NCBI GenBank assembly: GCA_002420115.1 | Contig: DIHK01000037.1 | Coordinates: forward strand, 1-37,410 | Length of the DNA: 37,410 bases | DNA from: Nitrospira sp. UBA5698 | Lineage (GTDB): Bacteria; Nitrospirota; Nitrospiria; Nitrospirales; Nitrospiraceae | Reading direction: 5' to 3' | Part shown: in pieces, positions 8,841-18,016 of the stretch | Layout of the letters: the number at the start of each line of letters is the position of its first letter | Position numbering within the stretch: the stretch's first letter is position 1 | Made by a program: the position numbers and the translations under genes | Notes under the pieces: model-generated | What the model was told of the DNA's origin: nothing | Seen by the model: the letters and a program-made list of their open reading frames with translations, nothing else | Database searches by the model: none

Positions 8841-10397
8841 TTACCTTCTTTCTGTCATACCGTCATGGAGTGCGGCGGTCTTCTCGTGGTGCAGCCGATC
8901 AACCAGCGCTTGAACTGAACCGTTCATGATCCGCAAGAAGGGGGATGGATAGAGTCCAATCCACAGAATCATGATCGACAGCGACACCGCAATGACCATC
9001 TCTCGCAGTTGCAAATCACTCATCGTGCTCTTCACAGCACTACCGAGTGGACCGAGCATCGATCGTTCGTAATACCAGAGAAAATAGGCCGCACCAAAAA
9101 TCACCCCGAGTACGGCAATTGATCCGACCCACCATTTGGCCTCAAACGCTCCTAACAGAATGAGAAACTCGCCGACGAACCCGTTGGTGCCCGGCAGTCC
9201 GATCGACGCCAACCCGATAATCAAAAAGAAGGTCGCGAGCAACGGCACTTGTCTTGCCATTCCTCCGAACGCCGCCAATTGGGTCGTCTGTTGACGGGAA
9301 TACAAAAATCCCGCAATAAAGAAGAGGCCGGCAGTGCTGAACCCCAGATTGATCATCGTCAGCAAACTGCCTTGCAAGCCTTGATAATTCAACGCAAATA
9401 ACCCCACCACGACAAACCCAAGATGGCTGACACTGCTGTAGGCAAGTAGGCGTCTGAAATCAGACTGAACCAACGCCATCCACGCGCCATAGAGAATCGC
9501 GCAGAGCCCCAATACCACCACGACCATCACAACCGTGTCACTCTTCGAAGCATCCGGCAGCAGCGGAATGCTGAAACGGATGAAGCCAAAGGTCCCGAGT
9601 TTGAGGCCCGCCAAGACAACGGCCATCCCAATGGGGCCCTCTAAGAGCGCATCCGGCAGCCAGGTGTGGAATGGAAATACCGGAGCCTTGAACGCAAATC
9701 CGAGAAACATCAACCAAAAGATAAGGATCTGTTGACCAATGGGAATCGGGACCGTGAGTAACTCAAGCAAATCGAACGAGTACGCATGATCACTATGATG
9801 GAGAGACGCCCATTGGTGGTAATTGATGTCCAGCAGCGCGATTCCCACGAGCATAAACACACTACCTAAGAGCGTATAAATGACGAACTTCAGTGCGGCA
9901 TAATGGCGTTCGGCTCCCCCACCCCACAGCTTGATCATAAAATAGCTGGGAATCAGCATCAGCTCCCAGAACACAAAGAACAGGATCAAGTCCAACGACA
10001 AAAATACCCCCATGGTCGTCGTTTCAAGCGCCAGGAGGCACATCATGTAGAGTTTGACTTGATGTCGGATCGTGTCCCACGAATAGACCACGACCAGGAC
10101 GGTCAAAAATGCCGTCAGGCCGACGAATAATACACTGATCCCATCGACCGCCAGGTGATAACTGATCCCCAATGCGGGGATCCATTGCACCCGCTCGGCG
10201 AACTGCATGGCGGCCGACTCAGGGACAAATCGGAGAAGGACAAAAACCGACAGCGCAAGCTCCACCAACGCAATGGTGAGGGTTGAGCTTCGGACCGTGT
10301 CTTCATCGTCCACAAACCAGAGCACGATGGCGCCGACAACGGGCAGAAAGAGGATACAAGATAGAATTGGGAAAACAGCAGTAAGCTCTTCGAGCAT
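8841..10397 (-). CDS. nuoM: NADH-quinone oxidoreductase subunit M, canonical copy
   Basis: A 518-residue polytopic antiporter-like subunit. All expected channel residues are visible: Glu145 in FVFWELMLIPSYF, Lys237 in LGFAFKAPVFPFHTWLPDA and Lys266 in VVLAGLKLGTFGF. It differs clearly from the second copy, so the pair is an old duplication rather than a recent one. It lies between nuoL (25-base gap) and the second nuoM (11-base gap). In the 2M model both NuoM subunits sit in the membrane arm with NuoL and NuoN. Confidence 0.97.
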   Translation of the reverse strand: MLEELTAVFPILSCILFLPVVGAIVLWFVDDEDTVRSSTLTIALVELALSVFVLLRFVPESAAMQFAERVQWIPALGISYHLAVDGISVLFVGLTAFLTVLVVVYSWDTIRHQVKLYMMCLLALETTTMGVFLSLDLILFFVFWELMLIPSYFMIKLWGGGAERHYAALKFVIYTLLGSVFMLVGIALLDINYHQWASLHHSDHAYSFDLLELLTVPIPIGQQILIFWLMFLGFAFKAPVFPFHTWLPDALLEGPIGMAVVLAGLKLGTFGFIRFSIPLLPDASKSDTVVMVVVVLGLCAILYGAWMALVQSDFRRLLAYSSVSHLGFVVVGLFALNYQGLQGSLLTMINLGFSTAGLFFIAGFLYSRQQTTQLAAFGGMARQVPLLATFFLIIGLASIGLPGTNGFVGEFLILLGAFEAKWWVGSIAVLGVIFGAAYFLWYYERSMLGPLGSAVKSTMSDLQLREMVIAVSLSIMILWIGLYPSPFLRIMNGSVQALVDRLHHEKTAALHDGMTERR

Positions 10398-10422
10398 GAT
10401 GACCGTTGGTTTCGGCTATGAC

Positions 10423-12399
10423 CTACATCTGAACCACAAGTTGAACAACCAGGGCTAGAAGAAAGAGCCCTGCAACAATAATCGCAACATAATGATGCAC
10501 CATGCCGCTTTGCATTTTTCGACCCTCGCGGGCAGCGAGGTGATTCCCATATCCGATGACATTCAATCCCGCATAGACAATGTACTTTTCGACCCACGTC
10601 GATCCAGACGCACCCCAATCTGCGAGATGGCCCACCCCTCGCACCAGACCATCGATGATCGTCCGATCAAACCAGTCTAGGATCATACCGAGGCGTTTGA
10701 GAGGCTCGACGAATAGGAGGTCGTAGACTTCATCGATATAGTATTTATTCAATAGCAATCGATACAAACCAGAAAACTTCTCAGCCCATCCGTCTGCCGT
10801 CACGGGGCTCACTGCATAGAGGAAGTGCGCAAGTCCCCATCCCATCAAGGCAATGGCAATCGCCACACCCATCAGGAGAATAGTCATTCCCCCACTGGCT
10901 TCATGTTCCGCCCCAGCTCCAATAACCGGAGACAAAAACCCGTGCAACCACCCCTGTTCAGGAGGGAATCCCAATACCAATCCACCAACCCCGGAAAGAA
11001 ACGCGAGAACCATCAAGGGTGCGATCATCACCATCGGAGATTCATGCACGTGTTCCTCGGTATGATGATCCATCCTGGAGGATCCATAGAACGTCAAATA
11101 CGTCAGTCGAAACATATAGAAAGACGTCATCAGTGCACCGGCTGCTGCCAGGCTATAGAGCAGATAGTGGTGCGTGTTGAATGCATGGGCCATAATTTCG
11201 TCCTTACTCCAGAACCCAGCCAGTGGAGGAAGGCCTGCAATGGCAATGGTGCCAATCAGAAAGAGACGATGGGTCCACGGGATGCGCTTACTCAATCCAC
11301 CCATTTTTTGAATATCTTGCTCCCCTGACAGAGCATGGATGACCGACCCGGCTGACAAAAACAAGAGCGCTTTAAAGAAGGCGTGTGTCATGACATGAAA
11401 TACAGAAGCCGTGTAGGCACCGATCCCGCAGCCCAAAAACATGTACCCAAGCTGGCTCACCGTTGAATAGGCCAAGACTCGCTTGATATCGGTCTGCACT
11501 AATCCGATCGTTGCCGCAAACAGGGCGGTCCCTCCACCCACGACTGCCACGACTGCCATGGCAAACGGAGAGAGATCAAAAATGACATGATTTCGTACGA
11601 TCATGTACACGCCGGCGGTCACCATCGTCGCAGCATGAATGAGCGCGCTGACCGGTGTCGGTCCCTCCATGGCATCAGGCAACCAGGTATGGAGCGGCAG
11701 TTGAGCAGATTTACCGACCGCACCGACGAGCAGGCACAGCGCAATAGCCGTGGCCATCTCCGGAGACAACTGTCCAACCTGAGCAAAGACTTTTGTGTAA
11801 TCCAGCGTCTTGAAGTTCACGAACACGAGAAAGATGGCGAGGAGAAATCCGGCATCCCCGATTCGATTCACAACGAAGGCTTTGGATGCAGCCTTAGCGG
11901 CAGAAACCTTATCATAGTAATACCCGATGAGGAGGTATGAACAAAGCCCTACACCCTCCCAACCGATAAACAACACCAGATAGTTGTTCCCCATGACCAG
12001 CAGCAGCATGGAGACCATGAACAGATTCATGTAGGTGAAGAAACGGGTGAACCCCTCCTCACCATGCATATACCCGACGGAATAGATGTGAATCAGAAAA
12101 CCCACACCCGTCACAACCAGCAACCAGGCACAGGTCAGCGAATCAACCAGATACGCAAAGTTGATCGTCAAATCTCCGCCGAAAATCCATCGATACACGA
12201 CGACTTCATGCGATGTACCGGTCCGCAAGACCTCTGCAAACACCACGAGCGTGCACAAAAAGGACAAGCCGACAGACCCCCAGGCCAAACGATGCGCCAG
12301 CTCATGTGAATACCGATGGCCAAAGACGCCGTTGGCAAGGACCGCCATCAGCGGAAACAGGGGAATCAATTTGATCAGCAGATCGATTGTGTCAGACAC
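10423..12399 (-). CDS. nuoL: NADH-quinone oxidoreductase subunit L with extended lateral-helix region
   Basis: A 658-residue subunit, longer than the roughly 610 residues of E. coli or Thermus NuoL as I recall them. The pump residues are present: Glu148 in GWEGVGLCSYLL, Lys230 in VGAVGKSAQLPLHTWLPDA, the TM8 His in ALIHAATMVTAG and the TM12 lysine in GFWSKDEI. From KYYIDEVYD (about residue 553) to the final helix it has about 25-30 residues more than canonical NuoL, in the part that forms the lateral helix. That fits a longer membrane arm with an extra NuoM. The start is GTG at 12399, with AGGA just upstream and an in-frame TAG 9 bases before it, so the 135-base gap after nuoK is real. Confidence 0.97.
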   Translation of the reverse strand: MSDTIDLLIKLIPLFPLMAVLANGVFGHRYSHELAHRLAWGSVGLSFLCTLVVFAEVLRTGTSHEVVVYRWIFGGDLTINFAYLVDSLTCAWLLVVTGVGFLIHIYSVGYMHGEEGFTRFFTYMNLFMVSMLLLVMGNNYLVLFIGWEGVGLCSYLLIGYYYDKVSAAKAASKAFVVNRIGDAGFLLAIFLVFVNFKTLDYTKVFAQVGQLSPEMATAIALCLLVGAVGKSAQLPLHTWLPDAMEGPTPVSALIHAATMVTAGVYMIVRNHVIFDLSPFAMAVVAVVGGGTALFAATIGLVQTDIKRVLAYSTVSQLGYMFLGCGIGAYTASVFHVMTHAFFKALLFLSAGSVIHALSGEQDIQKMGGLSKRIPWTHRLFLIGTIAIAGLPPLAGFWSKDEIMAHAFNTHHYLLYSLAAAGALMTSFYMFRLTYLTFYGSSRMDHHTEEHVHESPMVMIAPLMVLAFLSGVGGLVLGFPPEQGWLHGFLSPVIGAGAEHEASGGMTILLMGVAIAIALMGWGLAHFLYAVSPVTADGWAEKFSGLYRLLLNKYYIDEVYDLLFVEPLKRLGMILDWFDRTIIDGLVRGVGHLADWGASGSTWVEKYIVYAGLNVIGYGNHLAAREGRKMQSGMVHHYVAIIVAGLFLLALVVQLVVQM

Positions 12400-12534
12400 A
12401 CAGTCCTACGTTTTTCTCAGGATGCTCAGCTAAGCGAGAAGGCCGATGAAGTCTGGTCCTACTGCATCCGCTGGGGGTAGTTATGAGGGCATGGAGCACC
12501 GAAGACAGAACACGATGCCGCTCTCAACATCCTG
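12400..12534 (-). other. Intergenic gap inside the nuo operon (nuoK-nuoL)
   Basis: This is the longest spacer in an operon whose other junctions are overlaps or gaps of at most about 65 bases. No open frame joins nuoK or nuoL through it: a stop lies 9 bases before the nuoL GTG. I see no convincing promoter, terminator or gene in it. It may hold an internal processing or regulatory site, or be the scar of a lost gene. Confidence 0.5.
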
Positions 12535-12837
12535 CTACCATTTCAAAAGGTTCATCTCGTCCACATTCGTAGAAATCTTGCTTCGAAAAACCACGATAAT
12601 GATGGCCAACCCAATCGCCGCTTCCCCGGCGGCAATCGCGATGATAAACAAGGCCACAAGCTGCCCGGCCATCGATTCAAGATAGTGCGAGAAGGCGACC
12701 AGGTTGATGTTGGCCGCATTCAACATCACCTCGACGGACATGAGCACGATGATAAAGTTCCGACGAATCAGCACACCCAGTAATCCCGTCATAAACAGAA
12801 CGGCACTCACAGCGACATAAGCGGTCAGCGGTATCAT
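12535..12837 (-). CDS. nuoK: NADH-quinone oxidoreductase subunit K
   Basis: A 100-residue, three-helix subunit at the junction between the quinone module and the pumping arm. The conserved membrane glutamates are visible in MSVEVMLNAANINLV and AAGEAAIGLAI. Length is standard. The ATG overlaps the nuoJ stop (ATGA, 12834-12837), so translation is likely coupled. Confidence 0.97.
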   Translation of the reverse strand: MIPLTAYVAVSAVLFMTGLLGVLIRRNFIIVLMSVEVMLNAANINLVAFSHYLESMAGQLVALFIIAIAAGEAAIGLAIIIVVFRSKISTNVDEMNLLKW

Positions 12838-13361
12838 CGATGGTCCCGTTCGGCTTCCAAGGCCTTCGGCGTCTTCGCCAACACAATGGCGCCGATAATC
12901 GCGCCAAGCAGAAAAATTCCCACGATTTCAAACTGCAAGAGATGGTCACTGAACATCTTAATCCCAACCGCGTAGGTATCTCCCTCTTGCAGTATCGCAC
13001 CAGCAGGCGCGCTTCCTTTGGCCCCCTCAAACGGAGACCGGAGGAGGAGAAAGAGTACATACAGAGCCCCTAAAGACGACAGCCCAGCGAAATACGGCGC
13101 CGATGCGTGAAAATACCGCTCGTCGGTTTTGAGATTCATCAACATCAGCACAAAGAGGTAGAGCACCAAGATAGCCCCGACATAGACAATGACCTGGACA
13201 GCCCATAGAAACTCGGCATTCAACAGGATGAACAGACCTGAGACGTGCATGAGTAAGGCAAGCAGGGACAATGCACAGTGAACCGGGTTGCGCAGGGTAA
13301 CCGTGAGTACGCCAGCGGCAATGCTCACCAACGCAAAGTACGAGAAAAATGCCAAGATCAT
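12834..13361 (-). CDS. nuoJ: NADH-quinone oxidoreductase subunit J
   Basis: A 175-residue polytopic subunit with the characteristic TM3 stretch QVIVYVGAILVLYLFVLML, which contains the family's pi-bulge region. It packs beside NuoA and NuoK and forms part of the coupling pathway from the quinone site. It starts 9 bases after nuoI and overlaps nuoK. Confidence 0.96.
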   Translation of the reverse strand: MILAFFSYFALVSIAAGVLTVTLRNPVHCALSLLALLMHVSGLFILLNAEFLWAVQVIVYVGAILVLYLFVLMLMNLKTDERYFHASAPYFAGLSSLGALYVLFLLLRSPFEGAKGSAPAGAILQEGDTYAVGIKMFSDHLLQFEIVGIFLLGAIIGAIVLAKTPKALEAERDHR

Positions 13362-13370
13362 AATGTCCGC

Positions 13371-13958
13371 TCAACTCAGATGTTTCGGAGGTGTCTGTGT
13401 CGCTTTCGCAACTGACTGCGGGAAGTAGTATCGATACTCGCGGCTCTCCTCAAGATTCTTTTCTTGATTGTGTGCATACAAATACTTCTTCCCATCATCG
13501 AGATGCCGCTCGCCAATATCGTACAGACGATTTTTATCGAACAGGAGACTCCGCTTGTCATGAGTTGAGTACTCATACATCTTGGTCATCGCCAGCGCAT
13601 TCACGGGACAGGCCTCGACACAGTAGCCACAGAACACACATTTGGTAATGTCAATGTAGAATTCACTGGCATACCGTTGAAGCGGTCGCGTGGCATCTTC
13701 GGCACTGATCACCTTGATACAATGCGACGGGCAGGCGACTTCACACAAATCGCAGCCGACACACCGTTCTCGTCCATCATCGTACCGCAACAACCCAAGG
13801 GCCCCTCGATGCGCGTCAGGAATCGTGCGGTGCTCCCGTGGATACTGAAAGGTCATCGGTCGATGGAGCATGTGCCGAAACGTCACTTTCATCGCGTCCC
13901 AGATTTCATAGAACAGGGCCGCATGAAGGATCTTTTTCGTCAAGGCAGTGATGCTCAT
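13371..13958 (-). CDS. nuoI: NADH-quinone oxidoreductase subunit I (2x[4Fe-4S])
   Basis: A 195-residue peripheral subunit carrying clusters N6a and N6b. The first motif is CVGCDLCEVACPSHC (Cys66, 69, 72, 76); the second is CVFCGYCVEACPVNAL (Cys107, 110, 113, 117). The frame is open to 14000, but the ATG at 13958 is preferred because AGGAG lies 6 bases ahead and homology starts at SITALTKK. Only 42 bases separate this start from the end of nuoG, the place where nuoH normally lies, so nuoH is absent here. Confidence 0.96.
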   Translation of the reverse strand: MSITALTKKILHAALFYEIWDAMKVTFRHMLHRPMTFQYPREHRTIPDAHRGALGLLRYDDGRERCVGCDLCEVACPSHCIKVISAEDATRPLQRYASEFYIDITKCVFCGYCVEACPVNALAMTKMYEYSTHDKRSLLFDKNRLYDIGERHLDDGKKYLYAHNQEKNLEESREYRYYFPQSVAKATQTPPKHLS

Positions 13959-14000
13959 CGTAAACTCCTGATCATGAGCAAGCGAACAGCTCCATCGCAA

Positions 14001-16694
14001 TCATACCGGTTCAACATTGACCCACATCTGCTTGAATGACGGGACTCCTGTCGTGGGGTCAACGGTCACCGTCATCAAATCCTTTACTGGGGGCTCATTA
14101 AAGTGCTCAGGGAAAAAGCAGGTGCCAGGGGCAACCGACTGATCCGCCTGCACGGCAATCTGGAGAGAACCACGGTCCGACGTTAGCCGCACCTTCGCAC
14201 TCTCGTGCAGACCGAGATGTTCCAGATCTCGCGTATTCATCCTCAATTTTGCCGTGTTTGGAGCAATCGTGATCAGACCGGGCGCCTGAACAGAGAGCTT
14301 CCCGGAATGCATCAGGAGCTGTCCCATCAATAGGGCAAACGGGCGAGTTGGTGTATGGATCTCCGGAGTCGACTGATACCGCTCGCCGACCTTGGTCGCA
14401 TAACCCTTGGACAAGTATGTGTCGAGTGTCGCCGCGGTTTTGCGGGGTTGACCAAGATTGTAGTACCCGGGAAGCAGCTTCATGATCTCGCTTTGGATAT
14501 CATTTGCAGACTGATAGTCCCATTGGCATCCCATGGCATTTGCCAGAGCAGTCATAATGTGCCAATCAGGCAAGCTCTCTCCACGAGGATCCATGGCTTG
14601 CCGAACACGAAGGACCCGCCCTTCAAAATTCGTAAAGGTGCCGTCCTTTTCTGCATAGGTGCAAGCCGGCAGCACAAAATGTGCGAGCTTCGCTGTGTCC
14701 GTCAAGAATGGATCTTGGACCGCCAATAATTCAAGCCGTTCTAGTCCGGCCCGCACTTCCATCGAGGCCGGAAGGGTGGCTAGGGGATTTTCTCCCAGTA
14801 TATATAAGGCTTTGATCTCTCCGGTCCGACAGCGCTTCAAGATTTCAACCAGGTGTGCACCAGAGCTCGGAGAAGGAAGCACTGTGCCCCAAGCCTTGGC
14901 AAAACGATCTCGCACCTCTGGATCACCATACCGACCCTGGCCCGGGAGGAACTCTGAAGCCGCACCCATATCAACAGCCCCTTGCTCATTGGGCTCTTCC
15001 GTCACCGTACTCACCCCACACCCCGGTCGTCCGAGCTTTCCGGTAATCCACGCAAGATCCATCAACTTGAGCACGTTCTGATAGCCATTCGTCCGTCGGA
15101 CAATTCCTTCCGCGCACAGAATGATCGACCTCGGTGATTCGGCAAACAGCCTGGCAATCTCTCCGAAGACCTCACTGGACAGTCCAGTCTGAGCCGTCAA
15201 TTGTTCCATCGACAGACTTGCCACCGCCTTCTTGAGCGCCGCAAAGGCCTGTGGATGTTGTCCCACAGCCGCTTCATCCACCACATCTAAGTCGATCGCC
15301 GCTTTCACGAGCCCATCGATCACCGCCCCTTCTGTCCCAGGCTTGATCAAGAGCGGATGTGAGGCGAGTTTGCTCATATTCGTAATGGCGCTGTCGAACG
15401 TCACCACCTGGGCCCTGTACACACGCACCGCTTCTTTAATGCGCACAGCCGTGAGTGGATTCGTCTCCGTGATGTTGGACCCAATCACGATAATCGCCTT
15501 CGCTTTCGTGAGGTCCTCCCAATCATTGGAGGCCCTCCCTAGACCGATGGCATGTTTGGAGGCCAATACAAAGTTCATATGCCCATAGCGCGCGCTGCTA
15601 TCAAGCTGGTTGGTTCCAAAGGCGGTGCGCATGAGCTTTTGAAACAGATACAACTCTTCATTGGTACATCGGGCCGTCACGAGGCCGGCAATGGCGTCGG
15701 GACCGTACTTCTCTTTGATTGCCACGAATCGATCAACAAGCCCGTTCATGGCTTCCAGCCACGGCTTTTCAACCAAGCGCCCACTTTCACGAACCAAGGG
15801 GTTCACAAGCCGACTTTGACTATCCAGCGACTCGAAGCCAAACCGCCCCCGCACACACAGCCCCCCGTGCCCTTTGGCCGTATCGGATCGATCACCCCAC
15901 TTATTTTTCCAGGACAGTGGTGATGTGACCCGGACGACTTCTTCGTCTTTAGTTTCCAAGTACATCTGACAACCATCCCCGCAGTAATTGCAGGTGGTGG
16001 TCGTTTTTTTCATCTGCCACGGCTTATACAGGTACTTGGAAAACTTGTTGGTGATCGCACCGACAGGACAGACCGCCAAGCAATCCCCGCAGAATTCGCA
16101 GTTAAGGGGGAGATCGCCTTTGGGAACGACCTGGTTGAACCCACCCTTTTTCATGAACTGCAAGGCATCAATCATCAAGACATCCTTGCAGACATTGATG
16201 CATTCCGCACAAGCAATGCACCGATTCATATTGAAGTCGAGAACCGGGCTCCTCGTATCTTCCGGAATGAACTTTTGTTTAGCATTGGCGAGGTTGGTCA
16301 CCCCGTGCTGAAAGGCCATATCCTGAAGTTCACAATGACCATCCGCGTCGCACACCGGGCAATCAAGGGGGTGCACGGACAAGTGTTTCTCAACGGCTTT
16401 CTTGCGGGCAAGAAAGAGGTCTTCCCCTTCGGTACGAATCACCATTCCCGCTGCTGCCTTCGCCGTGCAAGAGCGAACAGGAGCCTTTTTGCCTTCTTGC
16501 ATCACAAGGCACATCCCACAGGAGCCGAACGGATCGAATGTGTAGTGGTAACACATCGCCGGGATGATCTTCCCTGTCATGGAGATGACATCGTAGAGCG
16601 ACACCCCGTCCTTTGCCGTGACGGTTTTTCCGTCAATGCTCAGTTCGATGCTTGTGGCTTCAACGTCGGGATTGGTCGCTGGCTTTAGTCCCAT
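14001..16694 (-). CDS. nuoG: NADH-quinone oxidoreductase subunit G
   Basis: An 897-residue iron-sulfur subunit. The N-terminal [2Fe-2S] domain has Cys48, 59, 62 and 76. The His-Cys3 cluster motif HPLDCPVCDADGHCELQ has His108 and Cys112, 115, 121. A ferredoxin-like domain has two [4Fe-4S] sets (Cys159/162/165/169 and Cys199/202/205/209). The molybdopterin-oxidoreductase-like body starts with CNYCGDGC (Cys235, 238, 242) plus Cys280 in GGLCVRGRF, enough for an N7-type cluster. It carries electrons toward NuoI and NuoB. NuoE and NuoF, its usual NADH-side partners, are not encoded nearby. That fits either genes elsewhere or a different electron donor such as ferredoxin. Confidence 0.96.
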   Translation of the reverse strand: MGLKPATNPDVEATSIELSIDGKTVTAKDGVSLYDVISMTGKIIPAMCYHYTFDPFGSCGMCLVMQEGKKAPVRSCTAKAAAGMVIRTEGEDLFLARKKAVEKHLSVHPLDCPVCDADGHCELQDMAFQHGVTNLANAKQKFIPEDTRSPVLDFNMNRCIACAECINVCKDVLMIDALQFMKKGGFNQVVPKGDLPLNCEFCGDCLAVCPVGAITNKFSKYLYKPWQMKKTTTTCNYCGDGCQMYLETKDEEVVRVTSPLSWKNKWGDRSDTAKGHGGLCVRGRFGFESLDSQSRLVNPLVRESGRLVEKPWLEAMNGLVDRFVAIKEKYGPDAIAGLVTARCTNEELYLFQKLMRTAFGTNQLDSSARYGHMNFVLASKHAIGLGRASNDWEDLTKAKAIIVIGSNITETNPLTAVRIKEAVRVYRAQVVTFDSAITNMSKLASHPLLIKPGTEGAVIDGLVKAAIDLDVVDEAAVGQHPQAFAALKKAVASLSMEQLTAQTGLSSEVFGEIARLFAESPRSIILCAEGIVRRTNGYQNVLKLMDLAWITGKLGRPGCGVSTVTEEPNEQGAVDMGAASEFLPGQGRYGDPEVRDRFAKAWGTVLPSPSSGAHLVEILKRCRTGEIKALYILGENPLATLPASMEVRAGLERLELLAVQDPFLTDTAKLAHFVLPACTYAEKDGTFTNFEGRVLRVRQAMDPRGESLPDWHIMTALANAMGCQWDYQSANDIQSEIMKLLPGYYNLGQPRKTAATLDTYLSKGYATKVGERYQSTPEIHTPTRPFALLMGQLLMHSGKLSVQAPGLITIAPNTAKLRMNTRDLEHLGLHESAKVRLTSDRGSLQIAVQADQSVAPGTCFFPEHFNEPPVKDLMTVTVDPTTGVPSFKQMWVNVEPV

Positions 16695-16757
16695 GTGTTG
16701 TCCAGTTTTGAGTCTTTAGTTATTAGCGTTGAGCTGAAACTCAGCACTCACAACTCG

Positions 16758-18002
16758 CTATCGGTCGCATTCACCCATCACAATATCGTAAGTCCCAAAA
16801 ATCGTGCAGGCGTCGGAGATCATATAACCTCTGGCCATATGATCGAACGCACCCATATGGATGAAAGACGGAGCACGAATCTTCAATCGATACGGCTTAC
16901 CCCCACCCGTACTGACGATATGAAAACCCAATTCCCCTTTGTGAGCTTCTGTACCGCAATAGATTTCTCCAGGCGGGGCATCAAACCCCTGCGAGAACAG
17001 CTTGAATTGCTGGATCATTGCCTCCAAGTTCGTGAACACCCGTTCCTTCGGCGGCAGCGTGACACTCGGAGCATCCGCCATGATGGGACCGTCCTGCATC
17101 TGCTCCAGACATTGCCGGATGATCTTGACGCTCTCATACAGCTCCATCACTCGGATCCAATACCGGTCATAGGTATCGCCGTTTTTTCCGACTGGCACGC
17201 TGAACTCACACTTCGGATACGCGCTATAGGGTTCATACTTGCGCAGATCATAGTCCACGCCGGATCCACGCAAAACAGGCCCGCTCAGCCCAAAACTAAC
17301 GGCGTCTTCCGCAGAAATGACGGCGACCCCCTTGGTGCGTCCCAGCCAAATACGATTTTTTTCGAGAAACACCTGGTATTCATCGATCTTCGGTGGGAAA
17401 TAGTCGAGAAACTGCTTGAGCTTGTCGATTAACGTAGGCGTCAAATCACGCTCGACTCCGCCGATTCGATACCAGCTGGTCGTGAGACGGGCTCCGCACA
17501 GTTCATCAAACCAGTCCAGCAAGATTTCACGATCTCGAAAACAATAGAAGAAGACGGTCATGGCGCCAATGTCGAGCGCCTGGGCACTCAGCCAAAACTG
17601 GTGCCCGATGATACGCTGAACTTCAGCAACGATCGTTCGTAAGTATTCGGCCCGTTCCGGCACCTGTAAGTTCAGGAGCTTTTCAACGGCGCGGCAATAG
17701 GCAAAATTGTTGTACATCGCACAGACATAGTCCAGTCGGTCGGTATGGGGAATAAACTGATGGTAGGTACCGTCTTCCGCAAGCTTTTCAACGCCACGAT
17801 GGAGATACCCCATCACCGGAGTCGACTTGACCAACCGTTCCCCCTCCAACTCCAAGATCACCTTCAGCACACCGTGCGTACTGGGATGTTGGGGCCCCAT
17901 GTTGAGCAGAAGCTCCTCGGTCCGTAGAGTCGGGAGCGTCTCACTCTCCGGGTGTTCCGGGTTGACCTTATAAACCGTGGTTCTCTGATCTTCGAATGCC
18001 AT
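16758..18002 (-). CDS. nuoD: NADH-quinone oxidoreductase subunit D (49 kDa)
   Basis: A roughly 414-residue subunit forming the quinone-binding cavity with NuoB. It shows NMGPQHPSTHGVLKV near the N-terminus (the conserved His loop at the quinone site), MGYLHRGVEKLAE, and the C-terminal block GELGFHIVSTGGGKPYRLK. NuoC and NuoD are separate genes here, not fused as in E. coli. Two starts are possible: ATG at 18002, and an in-frame TTG at 18011 that sits only 3 bases after AGGA. I list the ATG. A 63-base spacer with a short hairpin (GCTGA-AAC-TCAGC at 16733-16745) separates it from nuoG. Confidence 0.96.
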   Translation of the reverse strand: MAFEDQRTTVYKVNPEHPESETLPTLRTEELLLNMGPQHPSTHGVLKVILELEGERLVKSTPVMGYLHRGVEKLAEDGTYHQFIPHTDRLDYVCAMYNNFAYCRAVEKLLNLQVPERAEYLRTIVAEVQRIIGHQFWLSAQALDIGAMTVFFYCFRDREILLDWFDELCGARLTTSWYRIGGVERDLTPTLIDKLKQFLDYFPPKIDEYQVFLEKNRIWLGRTKGVAVISAEDAVSFGLSGPVLRGSGVDYDLRKYEPYSAYPKCEFSVPVGKNGDTYDRYWIRVMELYESVKIIRQCLEQMQDGPIMADAPSVTLPPKERVFTNLEAMIQQFKLFSQGFDAPPGEIYCGTEAHKGELGFHIVSTGGGKPYRLKIRAPSFIHMGAFDHMARGYMISDACTIFGTYDIVMGECDR

Positions 18003-18016
18003 ATCAATCAAGCATC

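Noticed and set aside
16695..17432. A 245-codon open frame on the plus strand
   Set aside because: It lies antisense over nuoD, a strongly conserved gene on the minus strand, and its translation shows no known domain.
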